A stretch of DNA of 64,000 nt from RUG626 sp051866775 (GTDB taxonomy: Bacteria; Bacillota; Clostridia; Oscillospirales; Oscillospiraceae). Location of the stretch: the NCBI GenBank assembly GCA_051866775.1, contig JBJDXR010000038.1, forward strand, positions 1 to 64,000. Direction: 5' to 3'. Under the pieces are notes generated by a model, which ran no database searches, was not told the DNA's origin, and saw nothing but the letters and a program-made list of their open reading frames with translations. Position numbers and translations under genes: made by a program. Positions 52,002 to 61,138 of the stretch are shown in pieces; within the stretch, counting starts at the first letter, position 1, and each line of letters begins with the position of its first letter.

Positions 52002-52114
52002 AAATTACCTCCGGAAACTTATCTTTTTCATACTATTATCCCGGAGGAGTGTTTGTGAGAATCCTAATATCAAAATTCCCCCTCAGGCCATAGTATGGCT
52101 TAAGGGGGAATTTT

Positions 52115-52603
52115 ATGTTAAGTAATAAGCCCTATGACCGCGCCGCCGCGGTGGAGTATGCCCGGCGCTGGGCGCTGTCGCGCAATCCCAGATATTACGA
52201 CTTTGAAGAGATCGGCGGGGACTGCACCAATTTCGCATCACAGTGCATCTACGCAGGGGCCGGCGTCATGAATTACACCCCGGTGACCGGCTGGTACTAT
52301 ATAACCGCGAACGACCGCTCCGCCTCTTGGACGGGCGTTGAGTATCTGTACGATTTTCTGATGAAAAATGAGACCGCCGGGCCGTACGCCATTGAGGTCC
52401 CAAAGGCACAGGCCATGTCGGGTGATATTGTACAGCTGGGTACAGCCTCTGGGGATTTTTTCCACTCCCCGGTGATCGTCGCCGTAAGGCCAGAAATACT
52501 TGTTGCCGCGCACACATACGACGCGCTTGACCGCCCGCTCGCCTCCTACATATACGACCGGGCACGGTTTCTGCACATTGAGGGCGTTCGGTTCTGGACG
52601 TAA
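52115..52603 (+). CDS. Amidase_6 (putative amidase) domain protein
   Basis: A 162-residue protein covering the Amidase_6 domain alone: YDRAAAVEYARRWALSRNPRY, then GGDCTNFASQCIYAG with the likely nucleophile Cys (near 36), and FHSPVIVAVR with a His, a papain-like Cys-His arrangement. The family is typical of spore-forming Firmicutes and is thought to act on cell-wall or peptide amides. No signal peptide is seen. Start after AAGGGGG. Divergent from the LysM-GH18 gene, so both may be expressed in the same process, probably sporulation. Confidence 0.85.
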   Translation: MLSNKPYDRAAAVEYARRWALSRNPRYYDFEEIGGDCTNFASQCIYAGAGVMNYTPVTGWYYITANDRSASWTGVEYLYDFLMKNETAGPYAIEVPKAQAMSGDIVQLGTASGDFFHSPVIVAVRPEILVAAHTYDALDRPLASYIYDRARFLHIEGVRFWT

Positions 52604-52637
52604 AAGCGAGGGGACGGCATATCCCCTCGCTTTTTAT
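52602..52637. terminator. Bidirectional terminator
   Basis: AAAGCGAGGGGA and TCCCCTCGCTTT form a 12-bp stem with T-runs, shared by the Amidase_6 gene and the convergent ABC operon. Confidence 0.92.
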
Positions 52638-52663
52638 TATACAGCGCTGACCAAAAAGTGTTT

Positions 52664-53776
52664 TTACTTTTGTGGAATAAGAAGGCTCTCGCCGCTGGCT
52701 TTATCAAATAGGTGTATCCTGTCCACATCCGGCTCAAGATGGATCACCTGACCCGGTCTTGGCGCTTCGGCCGCTCCGCCTGCGCCGAGCATCACAACGG
52801 AGATCACCTCGGTATTTCCGATAAAGCTGTGGATGTTCATGGTCCCACCGGTAAGCTCCGCCACATCCGCCGAGGCGGCTATGCCCCCGTCGGATATGTG
52901 CAGGTGCTCCGGACGTATGCCCATCACCACATCTCCCGGCGCTCTGGAGGATGCTTTCAGCTTCTCCTGTGTCTCCCGGCTAAGCTCAATGACCGTGCCA
53001 TCCACGCTGATGAAGTATCTGCCATCCGTTACGTCGAGAACTGCATCTATAAAATTCATCTGGGGCGTACCGATAAAGCCTGCGACAAACATATTCTCCG
53101 GGTGGTTATACACCTCGTTCGGGGTACCCACCTGCTTTATGTACCCCTTGTCCATGACTACGATCCTGTCTCCCAGAGTCATGGCCTCCGTCTGGTCATG
53201 GGTGACATATATAAATGTGGTGTCAAGCCTGCGGCGCAGCTTAATTATCTCAGTGCGCATCTGGTTGCGGAGCTTCGCGTCCAGATTTGAGAGCGGCTCA
53301 TCCATCAAAAACACCTGCGGTTCCCGGACGATGGAGCGGCCGATAGCTACACGCTGGCGCTGGCCTCCGGAGAGCGCCTTGGGTTTGCGCTTTAAAAGCT
53401 CCGTGATGTCAAGTATCTCGGCGGCCTCAAGTACGCGCTTTTTGATCTCCTTTTTTGGCATCTTGTGCATCTTAAGGGAAAATGCAATATTGTCATATAC
53501 CGTCATATGCGGGTACAGCGCATAGTTCTGGAACACCATTGAAATATCCCTGTCCTTCGGCAGGACGTCATTTACAAGCTTGTCCCCTATGAAGATCTCC
53601 CCGCTGGTTATCTCCTCAAGTCCGGCCACCATCCTAAGGGTGGTGGATTTTCCACAGCCGGAGGGACCTACGAAAACAACAAATTCCTTGTCCGCTATGG
53701 TGAGATTGAAGTCGCAGACGGCCTCGACCTCCTTGCCATATACTTTTCTGACATTCTTAAATAAGACCTGAGCCAT
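52664..53776 (-). CDS. Sugar-type ABC transporter ATPase, UgpC/MsmX-like
   Basis: A 370-residue ATPase that powers carbohydrate importers. Walker A GPSGCGKSTT, Q-loop VFQNYALYPHM, signature ALSGGQRQR, Walker B VFLMDEPLSNLD, His YVTHDQTEAM and the C-terminal OB-like regulatory domain (about 240-365). ATG 53776 (MAQVLFKNV) is preferred over GTG 53785 because GAGGTG is correctly spaced. It is last in a six-gene operon and the only ATPase there, so it should serve the two permeases at 56848 and 57729 and possibly other importers. Confidence 0.92.
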   Translation of the reverse strand: MAQVLFKNVRKVYGKEVEAVCDFNLTIADKEFVVFVGPSGCGKSTTLRMVAGLEEITSGEIFIGDKLVNDVLPKDRDISMVFQNYALYPHMTVYDNIAFSLKMHKMPKKEIKKRVLEAAEILDITELLKRKPKALSGGQRQRVAIGRSIVREPQVFLMDEPLSNLDAKLRNQMRTEIIKLRRRLDTTFIYVTHDQTEAMTLGDRIVVMDKGYIKQVGTPNEVYNHPENMFVAGFIGTPQMNFIDAVLDVTDGRYFISVDGTVIELSRETQEKLKASSRAPGDVVMGIRPEHLHISDGGIAASADVAELTGGTMNIHSFIGNTEVISVVMLGAGGAAEAPRPGQVIHLEPDVDRIHLFDKASGESLLIPQK

Positions 53777-53781
53777 ACACT

Positions 53782-54840
53782 TCACCTCTTACCGCCGGAT
53801 TGCCTCCGGCGCTCATAGCGCTCCTCACTGCGGCGCTCCAAATACTCCGGCACCCAGCGTTTGAGCTTTCTTGTGCCGTGCCGCGCAAGCTGCCACAGAA
53901 CAACTATCGCCGTGACCGCCGGCATGATCGCAAACAGCACCGCAAACAGCAGCACCAGAGCCAAAACATCCTCGACCAGCCGCGCGGCATTCTCCCAATA
54001 TGGATATGCAACAGCGGAGTTTCTTATCGAGCGCGTGCCAAAGTCCGTTAATATACTGAATATGGATCCCAGCGAAAACCTGCTGCTGTTCTCAACCGTG
54101 TCGGCGGCGGAAAAAGCGCTCTCAAGCTCTCCCATGATGAATCCGGACACGGGATCGGCGCTGACAAGCTCATAGCAGCTTATCTTTGTCTCATTTATGG
54201 CGTTCAGCGCCGAATAGGACATAAACATCCCGGGGCCGTCGGTGTAGGTTCTTTCTGAAGCGAAGTCATCCTCGCGGGAGACCACGCCGGCGATTATGTA
54301 GGGCTTGCCGCCGATGGTGACCTGCATTCCCGCCAGATCCATACCTCCGAAAAGCCGCCACGCCAACTCCTCATCAAGGATCACCCTATCCTGCATCAGG
54401 TCAGAGCCTGATATATAGCTTCCGGAGCGGAGCCTCAAGGGATGGAACTGAAAAAAGTCACCGCCTACGCCGATAACCTTCACATCCGCACTGCCCTTCT
54501 CCCCGGTGACGGAAAGCTGGCCCGAGGCGCTGTAGGCGTCGATATATAAGCTTCCTCCCTCCGGTGCCTCGAGGGACGCCTCAATAAGCTTTGCGTCTAA
54601 GCTCGTCTCAAAGCCGTATACCTTCTCCTCGTCGATACCCTCGCCCGCAGGAAAGAAAGCCGTCACCTGAGAAAAGCGAAGCTCACTCTCCCCCTTAAAG
54701 CGCTCAGCGGTATTCTGAGCTTCCAGCGTATCTCCGAGCTTAAAGAACAGGATAAAGCAAACGGCAGAAAGGATAGTAAGTACGCCGAAAACAATCAAAA
54801 GCTTTATTTGATTTTTCTTAAATTTTAAGGCATTTTTCAA
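53782..54840 (-). CDS. Membrane protein with MacB-like periplasmic core domain, reduced permease
   Basis: A 352-residue protein: one N-terminal membrane helix (IKLLIVFGVLTILSAVCFILFF), a MacB-like extracytoplasmic domain (about 40-270; DVKVIGVGGDFFQFHPLRLRSGS, RVILDEELAWRLFG), and one or two C-terminal helices (VLALVLLFAVLFAIMPAVTAIVVL, about 290-315). Standard MacB/FtsX permeases have four helices with an FtsX domain; that domain is absent here. The start is probably TTG 54840, since no ATG is near. It lies directly after the HlyD-like gene, the usual partner of MacB, but no MacB-type ATPase is present. Confidence 0.72.
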   Translation of the reverse strand: MKNALKFKKNQIKLLIVFGVLTILSAVCFILFFKLGDTLEAQNTAERFKGESELRFSQVTAFFPAGEGIDEEKVYGFETSLDAKLIEASLEAPEGGSLYIDAYSASGQLSVTGEKGSADVKVIGVGGDFFQFHPLRLRSGSYISGSDLMQDRVILDEELAWRLFGGMDLAGMQVTIGGKPYIIAGVVSREDDFASERTYTDGPGMFMSYSALNAINETKISCYELVSADPVSGFIMGELESAFSAADTVENSSRFSLGSIFSILTDFGTRSIRNSAVAYPYWENAARLVEDVLALVLLFAVLFAIMPAVTAIVVLWQLARHGTRKLKRWVPEYLERRSEERYERRRQSGGKR

Positions 54841-54864
54841 GCTGTTTCAAACCCTTTCGCGGAT

Positions 54865-56841
54865 TTAACCCTCCGGCATTTTGACATACATTCCCGTCTC
54901 GATCGGCGCGGTGGAGGTGGTTATAACGTAGTCTCCGGAAGCGATCCCGCCGGTCACGGCGCTGTTATTGTCATCCGAGGCAACCACCTGAACATCCACC
55001 CTCTGCGCCACATACCTATTGCCCACCGGGCTGCTTTTTGCCACTACTATGTAGACAAAGCTGCCGTTTGCATCCTGCCTTATGGCGCTGTTAGGCACCA
55101 CCGTCTCATAGCTCTGATTCTTTGTGCCCAGCGACAGCGTGAGCTGCGAACCGCTCTCAGCGTCCTCGCCCGTGACGCTGAAAACAAGTATCCTGTTTTG
55201 CTGAGGTGCTTGGGGGTCTGTGCGGATACTCACAAGGGTTGCACTTATATCCTGTGAGCCCCACCAGTAATTATTCGATATGGTGGCCTCGTCGCCGACC
55301 GTCACCTTTCTGGACTGCTCCAATGTGACCGTTATCTCGGTCTTGTAGCCCATATCCGGCACCTCAATGATAGCCAACGCCATTCCGGGGCTTGTGGTGT
55401 TGCCCGCAGTGATGCTCACCGTCTTTACGATGCCGTAAACCTGAGATAATATCTCATTGCCCGAGGTGCCGTTTCCCTCGAGCTTTGCAATAAGCGCCTC
55501 CTGCTTTGCAATCTCGTTGCGCTGGGACTGAAGGTTAAGCGCCTCAAGCTGCTGGGTCTCCTCATCGGTTTTCTGCTGCTGAGCAAGCTCAAACAGCGCG
55601 TCCTCGATGCTCTCCTCAATGGATTTCACGTTGTCAGACGCCGTCTTGTATGACGCCTTCTGGGCATCAAGCTCCTCAAGAGACTTCACAGCTGCGTCGT
55701 ACTGCTTCTGGGCGCTTTCCGTGTTCTGCTGGGCACTGTCCAGCTTCTCCTGAGCCTCGTCCACAGCCTTCTTATATTTGTTATATAGGGAATCTGAACT
55801 GACGGCGTCGATGTAGTTGGAATAAGCAGCGTTATATGAGGACTGGGCGCTGTCCACTGCCGCGCTGGCTGTGGAAACTCTCTTATTCGCAGCCGTTATC
55901 TCAGTATAGGCCTCATAATGGCCGCTGTGATTTGCCTCGTCAGCCTTGCACATCTCAGCCCGTGCGGGGATGTATATCGGCAGCTTTGCAGTGTAGATAG
56001 TCCCCTGCTCTGTGGCACTAAGATCCGCAAACAGTACAGGGTTTTCATCCTGCGCGTGCTCCTTGTCATAGTCATCGGCGATCCACTTCTTCGCCTCAAC
56101 CACCAGAGCATCATATTTCTCTCCATACATGAGCCATGCCGTTTCCAGAGCTGTCTGGGCATCAGTCAGGTCGGCCTTTGCCGCATCCAATGCACTCTGC
56201 GCCGCGGCAACGCTGCTGTAATCTCCGCCCCCGCCGGACATCGCTGACTGCAAGTCCCTCTGTGCCTTGTCGTATGCGGTCTGCGCCGTGGCTTCGAGAG
56301 CCTGCATGGAGACAAGCCTGTTGTTTGCCGTGGTCACTTCATCCTTTACGGTGCTGTAAGCCTCGTCAGACACAAAAAGCGCATCCATATCCGCGGTGGC
56401 ATCCGCAAGCTGATTGCGCAGCTTCTGAATATTGCGGTTCTCCCTTGCATAGTCAAAATCCGATGCGCTTATAAGCGCCCGCTGATATTCGATTTTCATG
56501 CTTTCAAGCTGTTCCCTTGCAGACTCAAGCTCGGTGCTTTCAGAATCTGAGAAGGTAAAAAGCAAGTCTCCGGGGCTGACCTCCTGCCCTGCGGTTATGG
56601 CCACGGACTTTACGGTCCTTGTCTCATCTATTGAGACCTCATAGGACTCCATAGCCGTCACTGTTCCAGTACCGCGTATCTGGGCGTTGATGGTTCCGCC
56701 CATGGCTGTCTGAACAGCCACCTCCGGCAGCGAGTGGTTCATTATGGTGTTTGAGAAAAAGGTCAGGACAAGCATAATCAGCAAAAATATGATTATCGCG
56801 TTTTTGACCCAGCCTCTGTTTTTCTTCTTTTCTTCAGTCAT
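54865..56841 (-). CDS. HlyD/MFP-type membrane-fusion (adaptor) protein
   Basis: A 658-residue membrane-anchored adaptor with an N-terminal helix (IIFLLIMLVLTFFS), a biotinyl-lipoyl half-motif (ITAGQEVSPGDLLFTFSDSES, about 95-115), a very long Ala/Gln/Glu-rich coiled coil (about 115-460), the second lipoyl half (SITAGNTTSPGMALA) and a beta-barrel end (about 500-640). Such proteins link MacB-type pumps to an outer part; in Gram-positives they work without an outer-membrane channel. The coiled coil is unusually long. The gene sits six bp after a sugar permease. Confidence 0.88.
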   Translation of the reverse strand: MTEEKKKNRGWVKNAIIIFLLIMLVLTFFSNTIMNHSLPEVAVQTAMGGTINAQIRGTGTVTAMESYEVSIDETRTVKSVAITAGQEVSPGDLLFTFSDSESTELESAREQLESMKIEYQRALISASDFDYARENRNIQKLRNQLADATADMDALFVSDEAYSTVKDEVTTANNRLVSMQALEATAQTAYDKAQRDLQSAMSGGGGDYSSVAAAQSALDAAKADLTDAQTALETAWLMYGEKYDALVVEAKKWIADDYDKEHAQDENPVLFADLSATEQGTIYTAKLPIYIPARAEMCKADEANHSGHYEAYTEITAANKRVSTASAAVDSAQSSYNAAYSNYIDAVSSDSLYNKYKKAVDEAQEKLDSAQQNTESAQKQYDAAVKSLEELDAQKASYKTASDNVKSIEESIEDALFELAQQQKTDEETQQLEALNLQSQRNEIAKQEALIAKLEGNGTSGNEILSQVYGIVKTVSITAGNTTSPGMALAIIEVPDMGYKTEITVTLEQSRKVTVGDEATISNNYWWGSQDISATLVSIRTDPQAPQQNRILVFSVTGEDAESGSQLTLSLGTKNQSYETVVPNSAIRQDANGSFVYIVVAKSSPVGNRYVAQRVDVQVVASDDNNSAVTGGIASGDYVITTSTAPIETGMYVKMPEG

Positions 56842-56847
56842 GTCGTC

Positions 56848-57732
56848 TCATCCTTTCACAGAACCCTGATGGGCTATTCCCTCAACGAGATATTCCTCGC
56901 CGTGGAGGAACAGCAGGAGTGTAGGTATCATGTATATAGTGGCAACGGCAAAGGCAAGTCCCACCTCGCCGGCGTTTATCTGGGACAGATAAACCGACAG
57001 CGGCTGCTTCGTCGCGTCCGACAGTAGGATTATCGGCTGCTCCACCATGTTCCAGTAATCAATGAAAACCAGTATAGCTATTGAGTAAAGCGCCGCGCGG
57101 CATTGTGGAAGGCATATTTTAGTAAATATCTGCCACTCGCCGGCCCCGTCGAGCTTTGCAGCCTCGATAAGGGAGGCCGGTATGCGGCGCATAAATTTCG
57201 TAAGCAGGAACACCGAGAATGGAGCGAACGCCCCCGGCAGGATTATCGCCCAGCGGGTATCCAGGATTCCAAGCCATTTCGACACAAGGTAGTTCGGCAC
57301 CAGAGTCACCTGATACGGCATGAGCATCAGGATTACATAAAAGAAGAATATCGCCGCCCTGACCTTTCCGCGCCATCTTGTAAAGCCGTAGGCGGCAATG
57401 GACGCTATGGCGACCTGAAGGATTACTATCGGCACCGTGAGAATGACCGAATTCCAGAACTTATACAGATAGTCCGGACTTTGAAACAGCACCTTGTAGT
57501 ACTGGGAAAAGGTCACCTTGTCCGGGATGAATTTCAGATTCACCGTCTCGGATATGTACTTTGAGCCTCCGCCGCTGTCAGAGGAGAATACCGTACCGTA
57601 GTTTGCGTCGATCTCCGACTGGGTCATAAAGGAGTTTGAGATCGTAAGGACCGTCGGCAAAATAAATACCAATGCAAAAAACACCGACACCAGGAAGGTC
57701 ACAGAGCGGCCAATCAGATGCTTCTTTTTCAC
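56848..57732 (-). CDS. Carbohydrate ABC transporter permease, MalG type
   Basis: A 294-residue permease with six membrane helices and the EAA-type ATPase-coupling loop SLIEAAKLDGAGEWQIFTKICLPQ (about 190-215). The GTG start overlaps the upstream stop (GTGA), giving strict coupling to the MalF-like gene. It takes up an unidentified sugar or oligosaccharide together with the binding protein at 58709. Confidence 0.92.
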   Translation of the reverse strand: MKKKHLIGRSVTFLVSVFFALVFILPTVLTISNSFMTQSEIDANYGTVFSSDSGGGSKYISETVNLKFIPDKVTFSQYYKVLFQSPDYLYKFWNSVILTVPIVILQVAIASIAAYGFTRWRGKVRAAIFFFYVILMLMPYQVTLVPNYLVSKWLGILDTRWAIILPGAFAPFSVFLLTKFMRRIPASLIEAAKLDGAGEWQIFTKICLPQCRAALYSIAILVFIDYWNMVEQPIILLSDATKQPLSVYLSQINAGEVGLAFAVATIYMIPTLLLFLHGEEYLVEGIAHQGSVKG

Positions 57733-58631
57733 CCCTCCACGTCCTTTCCGAACCAGTCCTCTATCTTAAAGAGCACTGCAATTATTATAACCATCACTAA
57801 CGCCATCAGTACCGCCGCCGCAGAGAGCTTCTGGTAGTCAAGGGACTGGAAGGTGTTATTCATAAAGTGCTGAAGCGTATATATCGAGTCGTAGGGGTAG
57901 CTGCCTGTCAATAGATAAACCTCCCTGAAAACCTTAAAGGAGTTTATAAGGGACAGTATCGTCACGAACAGCACCGTCGGCGACAGGTATCTCAGCTTTA
58001 TAGCAAAGAATTTATAAAGCGGCGAGGCCCCCTCCACATCGGCCACCTCAAGAAGCTCCCGTGGGATGTTCGCCAGGGCCGACATGAACAGTATCATGTT
58101 GTAGCCAAGATTCTTCCACAGGAAAAGGGCCGTCACCACAAGCGGGGCATAGTCGGACTTGAGCCAGTCTATCTTATCCACGCCGAACACGGACAGGAAC
58201 TCGTTCAGCACGCCGTTATTGCTGAATATTACCTGCCAGATAAGCACTATCGAAGCCACCGGCACCATCATAGGACTTAAAAAGCAGGTGCGGAATTGGC
58301 TCTTAAGCGGTATACGGGCTTCCAGCATCAGCGCAAGGCACAGCGCCAGTATCACCGCCAGCGGCACGGCTATCGCAGAGAAGGTCAGGGTGTTCTTCGC
58401 CGCCGTCTGAAAGGCGGAATTTGTCAGAAGCGCCTTAAAGTTGTCCAAAAATACAAACTCCGGATTCAGGGAACTTTTTATAAATGCGTAATACACGACC
58501 ACGCCGAATGGGAGCACAAAAAACAAAAGTACGCCAAAAAGGCTTGGCCCCAAGAAACACATACTGTGCAGGAAATCAAGCAGTTTGGCGTTGACTTTTT
58601 TCAGTTTTCCCTTTTCTTTCCTTGTGTGCAC
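57729..58631 (-). CDS. Carbohydrate ABC transporter permease, MalF type
   Basis: A 300-residue permease with six helices and coupling loop ELLEVADVEGASPLYKFFAIKLRY (about 190-215). Starts at GTG 58631 behind AGAGGAG. Partner of the MalG-like permease, downstream of the binding protein gene by 77 bp that hold a stem-loop. Confidence 0.92.
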   Translation of the reverse strand: MHTRKEKGKLKKVNAKLLDFLHSMCFLGPSLFGVLLFFVLPFGVVVYYAFIKSSLNPEFVFLDNFKALLTNSAFQTAAKNTLTFSAIAVPLAVILALCLALMLEARIPLKSQFRTCFLSPMMVPVASIVLIWQVIFSNNGVLNEFLSVFGVDKIDWLKSDYAPLVVTALFLWKNLGYNMILFMSALANIPRELLEVADVEGASPLYKFFAIKLRYLSPTVLFVTILSLINSFKVFREVYLLTGSYPYDSIYTLQHFMNNTFQSLDYQKLSAAAVLMALVMVIIIAVLFKIEDWFGKDVEG

Positions 58632-58670
58632 TGTTTCTCCTCTTTCCGGCAGAGCTGTGGTTTACCGTAT

Positions 58671-58699
58671 GTGTGCGGCGGCTCTCCGCCGCCGCACAC
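58671..58699 (-). promoter_or_regulatory. Intercistronic hairpin between binding-protein and permease genes
   Basis: GTGTGCGGCGGC and GCCGCCGCACAC form a 12-bp stem with a 5-base loop and no T-run in the reading direction. Such structures commonly protect the binding-protein mRNA and lower permease expression. Confidence 0.7.
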
Positions 58700-58708
58700 A
58701 GGGCTTTT

Positions 58709-61138
58709 TTATCTCTGCTCGTTAACGTAGATGCTGACGCGGCTCTGGATGAGCTTTGCGACTTCCTCGGCCGATTTCTGCCCGGCGTAGAACGCCGCAA
58801 CATCCTCAGTTATCACCTGATAGAGCGTATCGTCATACTCATAGATGCTCTCAGTGGAATTTATAAGCTCCATGAGAACATCACGGTCCTCCTCGCTCAT
58901 GGCATAGATATATATCACATCGTCCTCGCCTTCGCCTATCCACCAGCCGCCGCGGTCCTGCTCCACCTGCTCGCCGGTCACGGGATCGGTGTAGTATATG
59001 GGCGTCATGGCATCAGTAAGCTTTGCGTCAAACGCGGCCTTGTTTGTGGGGAAGCTCCATACGTTGTCGGTCTGGTAATCCTCCGTAAGGAAGGTGCGTA
59101 TAAACTCCCACGCGCCATCCTTATTCTTGCAGGTGGAGGACATCGCAAGGCCGCTGTTTATATTAAACGCCGAACCGTTGCCGTGACCCGTGGGGAAGCC
59201 TACGAAGGTCACCTCTCCGCCGAACATCTTCCTCAGCATCTGTATGGAATCAAAATCAGATATATACTGGACTGAGAGCATCTGTCTTCCGGACATGAGC
59301 TTTGTGTACTCGCTCTCGTACACATAATCATCGCCATAATAGGACTCCCAGTCAAATGTCTCGGGGAAGAGTTGTGTGAAATTAAGTACATCAATGAATT
59401 CCTGACTGTCAAAGCTGCACTTGCCGGTCTCCCAATCCACAAGGTCGCCCAGCATGGAGTAGCAGCAGTAGCGCATAACGGTGTCCTTAGTGGTGGATTC
59501 GTCAAATACGTTGGCGCCCTCGGGCATATTGCTGTAAGCGGTCATCAGGTCGTCAAGGGTCCAGCCCATCTTATCTCCGACTATAGACGGCGCGCCGACG
59601 ACCGTCTGGATAGAAAAGCCCGGGACTATATAATAGAGCTTCCCGTCGCTCTCCATGGCTTTGAACACCTGCTCAACCAGCCCTTCACGTCCGCCGATCT
59701 CTGTATCCTGCTCAATATACGGCCAAAGGTCCTCAAGCAGGCCCTTTGCGGCATAACGGTCTATAGGCAGGTTGTCAGTATCCAGAATGTCCGGCACGTC
59801 GCCGCTGAGTATCTCGGTGGTGAGCTTCGTAAGTCCGGCCTGATAGTCGTTCTCGGTGTTATACTCCGAATAATCCTGTACCTCGATGCGGTAATTTGCA
59901 TTTGATTTATTAAACTTAATTATCTCGCTGCGGATGTTGTAGTCTATGTACATACATGCGTATGTAAGTATAGTCTTCTGCTGGACTGTGGAGGCGTCGG
60001 TCTTTGTAAGCGTCACGATCTCGCTTTCATAGCCGTTCTCAGTCCACTCCTGAGATATTGCGCAGAACCTGCCATCCTCAAGCGCGGTGACGCTGCTCAA
60101 ATTGTTGCTGTCCACGTCGCAGCTCAGCCAGGAAAACAGCTTTGTACTCTCCTCCGTCTCAAAATTGAAGCCGTACATACTGTCGCCGTTCTGATAGTAT
60201 ATATCATAGTCCCCGCTGCCCTGATAGAAGTTATATGCGTTGTAAGGAGCGCTGACAGGCTCTCCAAAGCTCTTATTCGCCACGTCTATGGGCGTGAACT
60301 GGGACTTGGTCTTCTCCTCAGCCTCATCCCAAGTGCTGGTGAACACCGCGGTGCGGCCATCCGGCAGATTCACAAAGCTCTGTATCCAGTCCTCTGTCTC
60401 AATCTTCGTCACATCGCCCTCCGGGCTTAGCACATATATGAAGTTATCCCCGGTGGATATGTAGAGGTTCCCGTCATTTCCTGCGGTCATATTGTTCACA
60501 TAGAAGTAATCGGCATCGCTGCTCCTAAGCTGGCTGGTATCAATCGACGAAACCTCCGTACCGGTGTTATCCAGCTTGCGGATCATATACGTATCCTCTC
60601 CGTTTACATAATAATTCCATTTGCTGTCCGTAGTCTCATCAAAATCCTCCGGAAGGTCAAAGGAATAGGTGTATAGGTTTTCCAGCACCCAGATGTAGCC
60701 GTCCTTATCTATGCACATCTGCTGCATATAGGAGCTGCCCTCCATGCCCTCAGGTATCTCGGGAGCCTTGTAATTTGTAAGCTGCGTAAAGCCCGCAGAC
60801 GGATCCTCCATAACAAAGAGTCCCTGTTCGTAGACATCATATTCATAGCTTTGGCCCGTGGTGGGATCCGTCTCAGTCTCCTTACCGGAGATATATGACG
60901 CCGCCACATAGAGCTTGCCGTCATACCATACAGTGCTGCTAAAGTACTGCATATCCTTATTGTCTACGTCCTGAAAGTCCGCCACATAGACATACTCGGG
61001 GTTCGTCTTGTCCCCGTTCGGAGTGCCGGAGCCGCCCTCTCCGTTTTCTCCGCCGTTTTTTCCCGAACAGCCCGCAAGCGCCGTCAGCATAAGTGCCAGC
61101 GCCATGAGCAGTGTCAGGAGCCTCTTGCTTTTTCTCAT
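58709..61138 (-). CDS. Solute-binding lipoprotein with N-terminal beta-propeller-like region
   Basis: An 809-residue lipoprotein (lipobox ALAGCS, Cys near 24; Gly/Asn linker to about 45). Residues of about 48-395 are blade-like repeats (DKDGYIWVLEN, GNDGNLYISTGDNF, LPDGRTAVF, LEDGRFCAI) suggesting a propeller. Residues of about 397-809 form an extracellular solute-binding domain of the sugar-ABC kind (ILTYACMYIDYNIRSEIIKFNKSN; DVPDILDTDNLPID; LAMSSTCKNKDGAWEFIRTFL). The usual sugar-binding protein is about 430 aa, so this is a fusion. It is first in the six-gene operon; strong AGGAGG site. Confidence 0.87.
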   Translation of the reverse strand: MRKSKRLLTLLMALALMLTALAGCSGKNGGENGEGGSGTPNGDKTNPEYVYVADFQDVDNKDMQYFSSTVWYDGKLYVAASYISGKETETDPTTGQSYEYDVYEQGLFVMEDPSAGFTQLTNYKAPEIPEGMEGSSYMQQMCIDKDGYIWVLENLYTYSFDLPEDFDETTDSKWNYYVNGEDTYMIRKLDNTGTEVSSIDTSQLRSSDADYFYVNNMTAGNDGNLYISTGDNFIYVLSPEGDVTKIETEDWIQSFVNLPDGRTAVFTSTWDEAEEKTKSQFTPIDVANKSFGEPVSAPYNAYNFYQGSGDYDIYYQNGDSMYGFNFETEESTKLFSWLSCDVDSNNLSSVTALEDGRFCAISQEWTENGYESEIVTLTKTDASTVQQKTILTYACMYIDYNIRSEIIKFNKSNANYRIEVQDYSEYNTENDYQAGLTKLTTEILSGDVPDILDTDNLPIDRYAAKGLLEDLWPYIEQDTEIGGREGLVEQVFKAMESDGKLYYIVPGFSIQTVVGAPSIVGDKMGWTLDDLMTAYSNMPEGANVFDESTTKDTVMRYCCYSMLGDLVDWETGKCSFDSQEFIDVLNFTQLFPETFDWESYYGDDYVYESEYTKLMSGRQMLSVQYISDFDSIQMLRKMFGGEVTFVGFPTGHGNGSAFNINSGLAMSSTCKNKDGAWEFIRTFLTEDYQTDNVWSFPTNKAAFDAKLTDAMTPIYYTDPVTGEQVEQDRGGWWIGEGEDDVIYIYAMSEEDRDVLMELINSTESIYEYDDTLYQVITEDVAAFYAGQKSAEEVAKLIQSRVSIYVNEQR

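Noticed and set aside
58622..59275. 217-codon plus-strand open frame
   Set aside because: It lies almost entirely antisense to the binding-protein gene, has no ribosome site and no family resemblance. Long opposite-strand frames are common in this GC-rich coding sequence.
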